From assembly GCA_965661055.1 (NCBI GenBank), contig CBFICS010000003.1:62001-126000 (forward strand): a DNA stretch of 64,000 bases, in the 5' to 3' direction. A program made the translations under genes and the position numbers. Below are positions 1 to 8,467 of this stretch, in pieces. How positions within the stretch are numbered: the first letter of the stretch is position 1; each line of letters begins with the position of its first letter. The notes beneath the pieces are model-generated. The model was not told where the DNA came from and ran no database searches. It was given only the letters and a program-made list of their open reading frames with translations. This stretch comes from CBFHSF01 sp965661055 (GTDB taxonomy: Bacteria > Bacteroidota > Bacteroidia > Flavobacteriales > Schleiferiaceae).

Positions 1-1
1 T

Positions 2-625
2 AGCAAAATTTTAACCTACTCTTCTATGCCTGGGACCTCAAGACACCATTGGGGGACTGATTTTGACATCAACTCTGTTGAACCCACCTATTTTAAAACC
101 GGAAAAGGAAAACAGGTATATGAATGGTTGTTTTTAAACGCCTACAAATACGGTTTTTTTCAGCCTTACCAAGAGTATAAGAACGAACCCCGAAGTGGTT
201 ATTTTGAAGAAAAGTGGCATTGGTCTTATTATCCCATAGCCTCAAAAATGCTTGCCCAATACAATTCAAAAATAACTGAAGAGGACTTAGAAGGCTTTGA
301 AGGGTCAAAGTATGCCGACGACTTAGAAGTCATTGCAAAGTATGTAAACGGAATTATTACCTACCCTTTTCCGTTGGAATACTATCCGTTACCCAAACTA
401 GACAAACCTGAATTGGTGGCTGATGTGAAAATTGAAGTTTCTAAAAGTCGCCCAGTGCTTGAAAGCCAAACAACTTCTACCACCATCATAACGCCAAAAG
501 AAAATAAAATGCAACCCATTACTAGAGAAAAGATTGTTGTTGAGTATTTTTCTGAAAGGCCTGAATTTAAAAGCCAAAAAAGAGATTTAACCTTTAGAAA
601 TTGGATTAATTCTCAAAGTAATTAA
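2..625 (+). CDS. D-alanyl-D-alanine carboxypeptidase family protein (M15B, VanY-like), 5' end missing
   Basis: The reading frame is open to the left window edge, so the N-terminus lies outside. The visible part carries the M15 zinc-peptidase signature: SRHHWGTDFD (first His and Asp ligands) and, about 50 residues on, EKWHWSYYP (catalytic Glu and third His ligand). Members of this family trim the terminal D-Ala from peptidoglycan stem peptides in the periplasm. After the catalytic domain there is a tail of roughly 90 residues without a recognised domain, rich in Lys and Thr. An internal ATG at 26 exists, but it falls inside the conserved block (YSSMPGTSRHH), so it cannot be the true start. Family assignment is firm; substrate is inferred. 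Confidence 0.85.
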   Translation, partial: SKILTYSSMPGTSRHHWGTDFDINSVEPTYFKTGKGKQVYEWLFLNAYKYGFFQPYQEYKNEPRSGYFEEKWHWSYYPIASKMLAQYNSKITEEDLEGFEGSKYADDLEVIAKYVNGIITYPFPLEYYPLPKLDKPELVADVKIEVSKSRPVLESQTTSTTIITPKENKMQPITREKIVVEYFSERPEFKSQKRDLTFRNWINSQSN

Positions 626-679
626 TCTCTTTTCTGAAAATTTATTTCCTTAAAATACCTCTGAAGCGAAATATTGCAA

Positions 680-687
680 TACATTTG
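680..687 (+). promoter_or_regulatory. Candidate -7 promoter element of the AraC-family gene
   Basis: TACATTTG matches the Bacteroidota -7 consensus TAnnTTTG. It lies 25 bases before the ATG at 713, giving a leader of about 20 bases. No good -33 TTTG is seen at 17-23 bases upstream. The element argues against the upstream TTG at 674 as the start, because that codon would precede the transcription start. Confidence 0.4.
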
Positions 688-712
688 CTCCTATTCTATT
701 TTAGAAAACCAA

Positions 713-1588
713 ATGGACGCAGACAACAATACCTCTAATAGTAATATTACCGACACTTGGATTGATAATGGCATAAAACTTTACATCTGGAAAGGTGATA
801 AAGGAGAAAGTTTTAAAGAAGTCATTCCGACCGGGTACATTCAATTTTATTTTGCCATAGAAGGCTCTTGTACGTTTAAGTTCAGTCCTCATTATTCAAA
901 AACGCTTGAAAAGGGGAAGAGCTTTTTCATTTACAATCCAGACATGGAGTTTAATGTTGAGTGGGAATTGCCAGAAGATAGTTCTTTGGTTTTCTTATTT
1001 GTTTCCCTTGAAAAGCTCCACAAGTTATTTCTCAGTAATACCGCTGAACTTCCCTTCTTATCGGGAGAAAATGCGAACCGTAAATTCTACGAAGAAAAAA
1101 CCATTTCTCCACAATTAATGGTGCCATTGACTCAGATTTTGAACAATCAAATGCCTAATGCGGTAGCAAAGGTTTACAACTTGGCAAAGGCTTATGAAAT
1201 TTTAGGAATTTCTTTTGATGTTAGAGAACCAAATATTGAATCTTGTCCGTTTCTGAACGATGAAGACAACGTCAGAAAAATTAAGCAAGCCAAAGAGATT
1301 CTTGTAAACAAGATGACCAATCCTCCGACCATTAAAGAGCTTGCAGAGATGGTTGAAATCAATGAATACCGATTAAAAGCGGGATTTAAAGAGATTTACG
1401 GAAATACGGTATTTGGATTTTTACTTGATTATAAACTAGAGCATTCATTGAAACTACTTCAGAATAAAAATTCTCAAGTACACATGGTGGCAGAAGAATT
1501 GGGTTACACCAATCCGAGTCACTACATTTCTGCATTCAAGAAAAAATACGGAGTAACGCCCAAAAAATACCTTCTTCAAAAGGACTAA
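713..1588 (+). CDS. AraC-family transcriptional regulator, PchR-like
   Basis: This 291-residue protein has an N-terminal effector region of about 170 residues and a C-terminal double helix-turn-helix AraC domain (about residues 190-291). The HTH region contains EELGYTNPSHYISAFKKKYG, the hallmark second-HTH signature of the family. Overall layout and the segment CPFLNDEDNVRKIKQAKEI resemble PchR-type regulators of iron and siderophore genes. ATG 713 is preferred over the upstream TTG at 674 because of the promoter element at 680-687. The gene converges with the FecA-like receptor gene with no space between the stop codons, so control of that operon is a reasonable but unproven inference. Confidence 0.85.
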   Translation: MDADNNTSNSNITDTWIDNGIKLYIWKGDKGESFKEVIPTGYIQFYFAIEGSCTFKFSPHYSKTLEKGKSFFIYNPDMEFNVEWELPEDSSLVFLFVSLEKLHKLFLSNTAELPFLSGENANRKFYEEKTISPQLMVPLTQILNNQMPNAVAKVYNLAKAYEILGISFDVREPNIESCPFLNDEDNVRKIKQAKEILVNKMTNPPTIKELAEMVEINEYRLKAGFKEIYGNTVFGFLLDYKLEHSLKLLQNKNSQVHMVAEELGYTNPSHYISAFKKKYGVTPKKYLLQKD

Positions 1589-3985
1589 CTACAAAGTATA
1601 TCCAAGAGTTAGAATAAACATTCTTCGGTTAGCTGGAATAATTCCAGGTCCGGGGTAGCCCGATGCACGTCTAGAAAAATAGGACGCATCTAAGAGGTTA
1701 TTTATTGAAAATCCAAACTCAAAAGATCGGTAGTTATACTGAGATGAGAAGTCCATTACAAAATAACTAGGAATTATCCCCGCAATGGCACTAGGATCGA
1801 ATTCTGCGTTGGTCGCGTCGCTATAGTGTTTGTAAGTGTAACTCCCCAGAAGGTTTGCTTTAAAATTCTGAAATTTATACTGCAATCCGGATTTAAAAAT
1901 AAATGGCGGAACCCACTCTACTTGATTTCCGTTTAATGAAGGATCTTTTGAACCTGAGTACGTAGCCGTTAACAAGGTAGCATTGACAAACCACTTTACC
2001 TTGTGTTTTTCTGCCGTTGGATAAAACAATTTATTCAAATAAACATCAGCATACCCTTCTACCCCAAAAGTATTCGAAGCAGAAATATTAGTTCTATACT
2101 GAACGATTACCTTTTTTACTGGATCAACGGTTAACAGGGTACCTATCCGGTTTTGGTAGCTAAGCCAGAAACCAGAAACATCATAGGTAATTATTTCACC
2201 AACGCTTCCGCGGATACCTAAATCCATATTAAACCCTATTTCATCCTGTAAATTAGGATCAACAGAAAAGCTTGGGTTAACCACTCTAATGTCGTTAAAA
2301 TTAATGGCTCGGTAGTTTTGCGAAGCATTGTAGTAAACTTCTGTACTCTCATTGGGCTTATAACTTGCACCCAGTCCGAAAAGAACCAAAGCTCTTGTAT
2401 TTTCTTGAGAGTCAGCAACAACAGAATCAAAAATCACATTTCCGGCTAGGTCTTTTCGTAAGATTCTATAATATCCGTCGCTGGCAGTATTTATCCATTC
2501 AGCTCTTACCCCAGGAGTAATGCTCCACTTATCATTGAGAATAAATACATTTTCTGCAAATATGCTTGTGTTTTGACTAGGAAAGTCATAATCTGACCCC
2601 TCCTTTTTATCAGGATTTAAGAAAGTAAAGTCTGGACCCTTTGTGGCAGGAGCATCCCCTTGCGAACGATCTAGAAACCCTTGATAATACCTCACTCCTA
2701 CTAAAGCTGTTGCCTTAGCTTGGCCCAAGTCAAAATGCCTTAAAAGTCTTTGTTCTGTCCCAAAATTTAAATAGTGATCGCTAAGTAAGTTTCTAGGTTG
2801 AGTTTCATCATCAATCCTATTGATTCGCCCCAAAAACCCCAAGGCTTCGCGGCTAGCCTTTAAGCCAAAAATTCTACCATCAAAGAGCCATTTTGCATTG
2901 GGTTTCCACTGGTATTTAATGGCGCCAAGGTTCCAATTAACTCTAAACCAATTTCTAGATCTATTGCTTTGATACGGATCTTCCTCAAACTGAAGATCTG
3001 TCAATCCTCCTGGTTGATGAGCTAAGTAACCCATAGAGGTAACTTCAAACTGCATTGAAAAGGTTTCTGAAACCTTGTAATCTACTTGGGAGTATCCGTT
3101 CAAAAAATCATATTCAGTGTTGGGGCGCCAACCATCACCCCTCTTGTAGTTAAAATAAGCGTAATAGTTTACCCTTTTATAGCTTCCACCAAAAGAGTTA
3201 AATAAATTCATGAAGCCATAAGAGCCTCCGGACAACTTGGTCTTCATTTCAAAGGCCTTGTCGTCAGGTCCACGGTGGTGAATAAAGTTTATCATTCCCC
3301 CAAATTGTGTCCCATATTGCAAGCTTGCTGCTCCCCTCACCACTTCAATTCTTGCCAGGGCATCAGCCGGAGGAGTATAGTAGGTTTCAGGATAACCAAG
3401 AGCGTCAGCACTCATGTCGTAGCCGTTTAGGCGCGTATTGAACTCAGCCGTTCTATTGGGATTTAACCCTCTGGCCCCAACTCCCAGTTGAATACCTCCA
3501 TCATCAGACTCCCAAATATTAAGACCCGGTACTTTAGAAAATATCTCTCTAGGATTATTATTAGCCAGCGAAGCAGCCATTTGACTGGGCTTGATTACTT
3601 CGTTCTTTTTTGACGCATAAATAGCAGCCCCCTCAACAGACTTTAAGGTAACCTTATCTTCTAATTGAGGTCCTTGAGATAGGTGGATAGTATTTAATTT
3701 CTCTCTTGACTCGATAAGAACAATTGGCTTGTTTAGGTCAGTGACAGAAACGGTCTTGGATTGAAAGCCTAGCAAGGTGAAAACCAGAGAATCTATAGGT
3801 GATCCTGAGTAAATCTGAAAATACCCTTCACCATCAGTCTCTACCCCCATAATTTTAGGAATAGGCAGTACAAAAACCCCTGGAAGCCCCTTTTGTTCTG
3901 CGTCTACCACTCGTCCAGAAATCTGTCCCTTTAGTGAAAAAGAAACAAGAAAAATCAATACGAATAAATGGAAACTATTCCTCAT
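1589..3985 (-). CDS. TonB-dependent outer-membrane receptor, Fe(3+)-dicitrate (FecA)-like
   Basis: A predicted signal peptide (MRNSFHLFVLIF onward) precedes a carboxypeptidase-like regulatory domain (about residues 20-100), a plug domain (about 110-225, with EVVRGAASLQYGTQFGGMIN) and a long beta-barrel ending in LTLGYTL. Such receptors take up metal chelates or other ligands across the outer membrane using TonB energy. The plug and early barrel resemble FecA-type iron-dicitrate receptors. The ATG at 3985 is chosen; an upstream TTG at 4012 would only add a non-signal extension. The gene start overlaps the HTTM gene end by 11 bases, so it is the last gene of a four-gene operon with DUF4856, imelysin and HTTM. 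Ligand is inferred. Confidence 0.9.
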   Translation of the reverse strand: MRNSFHLFVLIFLVSFSLKGQISGRVVDAEQKGLPGVFVLPIPKIMGVETDGEGYFQIYSGSPIDSLVFTLLGFQSKTVSVTDLNKPIVLIESREKLNTIHLSQGPQLEDKVTLKSVEGAAIYASKKNEVIKPSQMAASLANNNPREIFSKVPGLNIWESDDGGIQLGVGARGLNPNRTAEFNTRLNGYDMSADALGYPETYYTPPADALARIEVVRGAASLQYGTQFGGMINFIHHRGPDDKAFEMKTKLSGGSYGFMNLFNSFGGSYKRVNYYAYFNYKRGDGWRPNTEYDFLNGYSQVDYKVSETFSMQFEVTSMGYLAHQPGGLTDLQFEEDPYQSNRSRNWFRVNWNLGAIKYQWKPNAKWLFDGRIFGLKASREALGFLGRINRIDDETQPRNLLSDHYLNFGTEQRLLRHFDLGQAKATALVGVRYYQGFLDRSQGDAPATKGPDFTFLNPDKKEGSDYDFPSQNTSIFAENVFILNDKWSITPGVRAEWINTASDGYYRILRKDLAGNVIFDSVVADSQENTRALVLFGLGASYKPNESTEVYYNASQNYRAINFNDIRVVNPSFSVDPNLQDEIGFNMDLGIRGSVGEIITYDVSGFWLSYQNRIGTLLTVDPVKKVIVQYRTNISASNTFGVEGYADVYLNKLFYPTAEKHKVKWFVNATLLTATYSGSKDPSLNGNQVEWVPPFIFKSGLQYKFQNFKANLLGSYTYKHYSDATNAEFDPSAIAGIIPSYFVMDFSSQYNYRSFEFGFSINNLLDASYFSRRASGYPGPGIIPANRRMFILTLGYTL

Positions 3986-5312
3986 AGGGCAAAATCCAAG
4001 ATTTGGCGGCAAAGGTATTTTTCTCTTTTAAAAGGTCAACTTTTGGGTCGATAAATGGTTGAATTGTTTTTCCTTGAAGACTAACAAACGACCTAGCATA
4101 CACTTCCGGATTATCAATAGAATTTGAGCGAGCCCACTCACCTAAAAAATGAGCAAATTGAACAATCAAATCGGGTTGTGTAGACAACATTTTATATTGA
4201 ACAGGCTCTAAAAAGTCTTGAGGATCTACTTCAATAGATTTTTTAGTCTTGGCATCTACCACAAGGTAATTGATATTCCCCATTTTTTCCATCAACATTA
4301 CCCTCCAGCTAAACCTATACCCCTGCTCCGTCCAAAACAACTTACCTGGATAAGCTAGATACCTAAAAGGCCAAATAACCTGCCATGCAAAAAGTCCTGC
4401 AAATAGATATAGTTTAAACCTAGAAGGCTTAACAATTTGATTACTCGTCTTTTGAGTAGACTTAAAAATCTTTTTAAAAAAAATCAAAATTGATTGATGA
4501 AAAGAGTTGCTAAAGAAAATGGTAGTAGCCACCATCATGATCCAAGGAAACATTCCTATTTGAAACATAAAGGCCGTAATGCCATGAAAAAATAAAACTG
4601 ACAAATAAGCGAATACTCTCGTTTTCTTTAGGGATAAAAAGAAAGGGATGGTAAGATCGTACAAAGCACCAGCCCATGAAAAGAAAAAAGCTGTTTCTAC
4701 CCAATTAAAGGCTGGGCCAATTATGGGCCAATGGCTTTGACTAGGCAGCCAAATTCGCAAGGGCATGGCTGCAAACAGCCAATCCGGATTTAGCTTGGCA
4801 ATACCTGCAAAAACATAAACTAAGCTCAACACAAACTGAATAGACCTTTTAAAAAACACAGACACTTCTATTTGGTCCGGTCTTTTCAACCTCCTATTAT
4901 CTAAAGAAAATGAGTGATTTGCAGGAACAAAAATCATTATGAATGCCAACAAGCTCATGAAGTAATAATGGTTAAGATAATAGGTTACATCAATCATTTC
5001 CACGTAAGAAAAAATGATAAAATAGGCCACCATACTTACCCTATAAAAAAGACCAAGTGCAATAAAAATTCCGAGTACAACCATACAGACAAAGGCTGCA
5101 TACATACCCCATTCTGGTAAAACCTTTACCCAACTAAACCCATAATATGTAAAATGAAACGTCGGTTTTACATACTGCTCAAATACCCATCCGTTCCATA
5201 AAAACCTTAGGGCAGCCCCCGACATTAATAAACCATAAAAGATTCTAAAGACCACTAATGGGGCCATAGAATCTTTTTGGAAAAACCCTTTATGTAGCCT
5301 GATACTTTGCAT
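3975..5312 (-). CDS. HTTM (vitamin K-dependent gamma-carboxylase-like) integral membrane protein
   Basis: The 445-residue protein has about eight hydrophobic segments in its first 320 residues and a soluble C-terminal part. It carries HTTM-family blocks: YYLNHYYFMSLLAF, FAGIAKLNPDWL and FFHGITAFMFQIGMFPW. HTTM is the membrane domain shared with vitamin K-dependent gamma-glutamyl carboxylase; bacterial members are mostly uncharacterised. It starts 2 bases after the imelysin stop and its end overlaps the receptor start by 11 bases, so it is translationally coupled to both. The setting suggests a role in metal acquisition or in modifying an uptake component, but whether it is an active carboxylase cannot be judged from sequence alone. 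Confidence 0.85.
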   Translation of the reverse strand: MQSIRLHKGFFQKDSMAPLVVFRIFYGLLMSGAALRFLWNGWVFEQYVKPTFHFTYYGFSWVKVLPEWGMYAAFVCMVVLGIFIALGLFYRVSMVAYFIIFSYVEMIDVTYYLNHYYFMSLLAFIMIFVPANHSFSLDNRRLKRPDQIEVSVFFKRSIQFVLSLVYVFAGIAKLNPDWLFAAMPLRIWLPSQSHWPIIGPAFNWVETAFFFSWAGALYDLTIPFFLSLKKTRVFAYLSVLFFHGITAFMFQIGMFPWIMMVATTIFFSNSFHQSILIFFKKIFKSTQKTSNQIVKPSRFKLYLFAGLFAWQVIWPFRYLAYPGKLFWTEQGYRFSWRVMLMEKMGNINYLVVDAKTKKSIEVDPQDFLEPVQYKMLSTQPDLIVQFAHFLGEWARSNSIDNPEVYARSFVSLQGKTIQPFIDPKVDLLKEKNTFAAKSWILPYEE

Positions 5313-5314
5313 TA

Positions 5315-6403
5315 TTAATCCCCATCATTATCTTGATAGGTAATGGACACTCCTAAAATAGAAGGCATTTCAGTTTTCGTATAAATTACAACACTTTGAT
5401 AATCTGAATATACTTCTTCTAAGTCTAGGTCTTGCGAAACAACGGCTTGCTTAAGACTGGTAGGTTCAATTTTGGAAATGCCTGTTAGTATTTCTTCAAA
5501 ATATTGATTGATAAAACGAGAAGTCTGTGTGTTTCCAAAATTTTCTCCAAGAGTAGTTACATATTGAGAAAGACTTGTACCTGTATTTCCGGTTAAAGCA
5601 GAAACCCCATTGAACAAATCATACATTCCTTGCGTTTGACTTTTGAGGTATTTTAAAGAGTTTTCTTCATAGGGACTTTCTACTTTTTCAGGAAATAGAG
5701 TTCCCAATGATCTTTTCCCCATAGGTATTGCAAGCTTGGCATTCTTTGCTAATTCAAGGCTCATATTAAAATGATTTACCAGTAAAGACAAGCTTGACCC
5801 TACATCTGTACCCTTAGCATTTACAAAGGTGTTTCTGTAGGTAGAATTCCAATCATCAATTACGGGAACAACATGAGATACAGCGTTGGTTATTAATTCA
5901 TTTAAGTATTGTATTCTATTAGACTCTGTTTTGAATTCATAGAGAACCGTAGAGTCTTGGTCGTGAAACAACAGATACTCCATAGCGGCAAATCCTCGGG
6001 TTCCAATACTTGCCGCACTTTCTAAATTATAGCTACCTACTGTGATGTAAGACTCTATCAAGCTTGGGTTAGCGGGGAAGATTTCAAGAGAATTGAAAAG
6101 ATCATGGCTTTCTGCGGGTCCAAACCCAAAGCTTCTAATGCTTTGGAAAGAAATTCTGGCTTGAGTTAAAGCCACCTTTACCTCAGAGAGGTTTTGTTGT
6201 GTTGTAGAAACAGTAAATGAATCTATGGCTGATGCCAATTCGTTTATCGACTCCCCAAACCACTGGAATTGGGGCACAATAATTTCGTCTGCTGTATAGG
6301 TTAGCCAAGCACCCCTATCATAACTAGCCGTTTGGTTAATTTTGGCCTTTTTACAAGAAAAAACTAGAATTGATAAAACGAATAGGACCGTGGGTAATTT
6401 CAT
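5315..6403 (-). CDS. Imelysin-family lipoprotein (peptidase M75 family)
   Basis: The start MKLPTVLFVLSILVFSC ends in a lipobox with Cys17, predicting a lipid-anchored protein. The body is a helical imelysin fold, with the family block around residues 137-146, GFAAMEYLLF. In canonical imelysins this reads GxHxxE; here Gly137 and Glu142 are kept but the His position is Ala139, as in several imelysin-like subfamilies. Imelysins such as EfeO and IrpA relatives are linked to iron uptake and are thought to bind metal rather than cleave proteins. The gene lies one base after the DUF4856 gene and two bases before the HTTM gene. Confidence 0.9.
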   Translation of the reverse strand: MKLPTVLFVLSILVFSCKKAKINQTASYDRGAWLTYTADEIIVPQFQWFGESINELASAIDSFTVSTTQQNLSEVKVALTQARISFQSIRSFGFGPAESHDLFNSLEIFPANPSLIESYITVGSYNLESAASIGTRGFAAMEYLLFHDQDSTVLYEFKTESNRIQYLNELITNAVSHVVPVIDDWNSTYRNTFVNAKGTDVGSSLSLLVNHFNMSLELAKNAKLAIPMGKRSLGTLFPEKVESPYEENSLKYLKSQTQGMYDLFNGVSALTGNTGTSLSQYVTTLGENFGNTQTSRFINQYFEEILTGISKIEPTSLKQAVVSQDLDLEEVYSDYQSVVIYTKTEMPSILGVSITYQDNDGD

Positions 6404-6404
6404 A

Positions 6405-7481
6405 CTACAATAAGTCTGCTAAAGATTGAAAATTGTAAACTTCTGCTAATTTAGCCTTAGCCATATTGATATCACTGGATGACATGTTGTATAGGTTTCC
6501 TCCAAAATAGCTCAATATTAAATCAATATCAGCTTGAGAAATCACCTTGTCTTCATTGAATTTAAGGGACCAAATAAAAGCATAAGCTTCAGAAAGAGAG
6601 TGGTTTCTTAGGGCATGGTCAGAAAAATTGGTTTTTGAACTATTCAAATAATGGATTGCTACACCCACTGCAATTTCTTCCCAGTTGTTTTTCACCCAAG
6701 TTCTCGCTTGGTCACGGGTAGTTAGGTCATTGTTATTGATGGCATATCTTCCTGAAATAAAAGATTCCATCATATCGGTGTTTGTGTTTAGAATTCCATC
6801 TACAGAGTTTGAGTATTTTCCCCAAAATACAATTCCGTCTTTATTATTAGGAAAATCTATTGGCGCACCAAAGTACCCAAAAGCTTCATCCCAATGGTGT
6901 TGCATTGGAGTACCAGAAACCGAATCAGAAATTGAATTGTCCACATTCATTTTTTCATCGCCTAGGTAAACTGTAGTGGCTTGGTAATATAAAACCGCAC
7001 CCATAATTCCCTTTTCAATCAGCTGTGGGTAATCAAATCCGTTTGCCGATAAACAGTAAGTTTTACTTCCTGAGTTAGATGTCACCAATCCTGCCACACC
7101 AGGCCCTCCGGTAACGTTTGACGCACTGGCAACTTCTAAAGAGTCCATCCAGTTTTTTATTACATCAACGTCTAATGAAAAGGCTTTTGACTCAAGGTTT
7201 TTTGTTGAGTTTGCTAATTCTGTATTGGTCCAAGTTGCATTTTCATTTTTAAACATAGCTTCTAAGGCAGTTCTTGAAACAGCAGAACCTGAATATGAAG
7301 ATTTAGCATATGCTGAAAGTTCATGTAACATTTCTAATCGAGTTACTTGACCAGAGTAATTAGCAGGTGAAAAGTTGTAGGTAGAAGGTGGTGTGCTCTG
7401 AGTAGGAGCGGTGTCTTTTTCTTCCTTTTTACATGACCACAAGGCCAATACTAAAAGTGGTGCAAAAAAACGAGTTTTCAT
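6405..7481 (-). CDS. DUF4856 domain-containing lipoprotein
   Basis: The N-terminus MKTRFFAPLLVLALWSC predicts a lipoprotein with Cys17, followed by a Lys/Glu/Pro/Thr linker. The rest matches DUF4856, with the family-like stretches VSRTALEAMFKN near the start and HHWDEAFGYFGAP in the middle. DUF4856 has no known biochemical role but is commonly found beside imelysin in Bacteroidota, which suggests a shared metal-binding task at the cell surface. It is the first gene of the operon and has the clearest promoter in the window directly upstream (7524-7554). Family call is confident; function is inferred from neighbours. Confidence 0.85.
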   Translation of the reverse strand: MKTRFFAPLLVLALWSCKKEEKDTAPTQSTPPSTYNFSPANYSGQVTRLEMLHELSAYAKSSYSGSAVSRTALEAMFKNENATWTNTELANSTKNLESKAFSLDVDVIKNWMDSLEVASASNVTGGPGVAGLVTSNSGSKTYCLSANGFDYPQLIEKGIMGAVLYYQATTVYLGDEKMNVDNSISDSVSGTPMQHHWDEAFGYFGAPIDFPNNKDGIVFWGKYSNSVDGILNTNTDMMESFISGRYAINNNDLTTRDQARTWVKNNWEEIAVGVAIHYLNSSKTNFSDHALRNHSLSEAYAFIWSLKFNEDKVISQADIDLILSYFGGNLYNMSSSDINMAKAKLAEVYNFQSLADLL

Positions 7482-7523
7482 GGGTTGCTATATTTTATTT
7501 AGACTGCATAAAAATAATTTCTA

Positions 7524-7554
7524 CAAAAGTAAAATCGAAAACTTACTGTACAAA
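7524..7554 (-). promoter_or_regulatory. Bacteroidota-type promoter of the DUF4856-imelysin-HTTM-receptor operon
   Basis: On the reverse strand, TTTG (7551-7554) and TACTTTTG (7524-7531) are separated by exactly 19 bases, matching the TTTG-N19-TAnnTTTG consensus. The expected transcription start is near 7518, giving a leader of about 37 bases before the ATG at 7481. Confidence 0.7.
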
Positions 7555-7560
7555 CCTTTC

Positions 7561-7575
7561 TTAGATTAATTCTAA
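7561..7575. promoter_or_regulatory. Candidate operator: TTAGA-N5-TCTAA inverted repeat
   Basis: TTAGATTAATTCTAA is a 15-base interrupted palindrome with 5-base arms and an AT spacer. It sits six bases upstream of the -33 element of the metal-uptake operon, centred about 50 bases before the predicted start. The form resembles binding sites of metal-dependent repressors of the DtxR or Fur type, while the position would also suit an activator. Which protein binds is unknown. Confidence 0.4.
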
Positions 7576-7606
7576 ATAAAATTTTGGTAAAGGAAATAAG
7601 TATTGG

Positions 7607-8467
7607 CTATAAGGCAAAATTCAAGCTAGCTAAAACCTTTAAAATAGAGGCTTTTAAAGATTTATCACCCATATTATAATAGGCAATTGCCTTTTTAAAT
7701 TGACCGGATTTTTGACATAATCTAGCGGCCTCGTAATTTTTTCTCAAGAGTATTTCATGGTAGTTCTCTTGAGAAACGACGCCTTTTTGAAGTTGTTCCT
7801 CCCAAACGTTCTGGATTTTTTCAAGATGCTCCTCAATTTGAGTAGTAACTCCAGAATAGACTCTGTATTTAGTCAGTAATTTAGGAGTATAAAAAGGAAC
7901 CTGTCCTGCCTCAAATAAACCTACCCATAAACCTAGGTCCTCTACCCTATCTCGTCTTTCCTCCCATCCTCCAGTAGAGAAAAAAACATCCTTTTTCACG
8001 GCTACAGCAGATGGTGTAAACGGATTGTGATGAAAGAAATCAATCAAGGTGCTAATGCTTTTTATTCTTCTTGGTTTTATTTCTCCTGATTCAGAAAGCT
8101 CCCAAACCGGATGATAAATCCATGTAACACCGTTATTTAATTCTATGAGTTCATTAAGTACAGAGAGCTTATTAGGAATCCACAGATCATCGGCGTCAAT
8201 AAAGCACAACCATTCACCGGTTGCTTTTGATGCAGCTAAATTCCTTGCCGCTCCTAATCCTTTATTTTCTTGATTTATTAATAGCGATTGTGAATGATGG
8301 TATTTTTGCCAGTTCTCAAAAACTTCAGAGGTTTTGTCAACAGACCCATCATTTACCAAAATCACCTCGTAGTCTGAAAAGTCTTGATCTGTAATGGAAT
8401 CAAGGGTTTCACGTAAAGTGCTTTCTGCGTTATACGCGGGAATTATTATAGAAAATTTTGGACTCAA
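7607..8467 (-). CDS. Glycosyltransferase family 2 protein
   Basis: This 286-residue protein has a GT-A fold typical of GT2: FSIIIPAYNAE at the N-terminus, VNDGSVDKT for nucleotide binding and FIDADD as the DxD metal motif near residue 95. It transfers a sugar from a nucleotide donor at the cytoplasmic face of the membrane. The start is a TTG at 8467 that overlaps the upstream gene's stop by four bases (TTGA); no ATG could supply the first conserved beta-strand, so the TTG start is well supported. It is coupled to the next GT2 gene and probably builds a surface polysaccharide exported by the ABC transporter nearby. Donor and acceptor are not predictable. Confidence 0.88.
   Translation of the reverse strand: MSPKFSIIIPAYNAESTLRETLDSITDQDFSDYEVILVNDGSVDKTSEVFENWQKYHHSQSLLINQENKGLGAARNLAASKATGEWLCFIDADDLWIPNKLSVLNELIELNNGVTWIYHPVWELSESGEIKPRRIKSISTLIDFFHHNPFTPSAVAVKKDVFFSTGGWEERRDRVEDLGLWVGLFEAGQVPFYTPKLLTKYRVYSGVTTQIEEHLEKIQNVWEEQLQKGVVSQENYHEILLRKNYEAARLCQKSGQFKKAIAYYNMGDKSLKASILKVLASLNFAL

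Noticed and set aside
674..712. TTG start at 674 for the AraC-family gene
   Set aside because: It would lie upstream of the -7 element at 680-687 and adds residues not typical for the family; ATG 713 is better.
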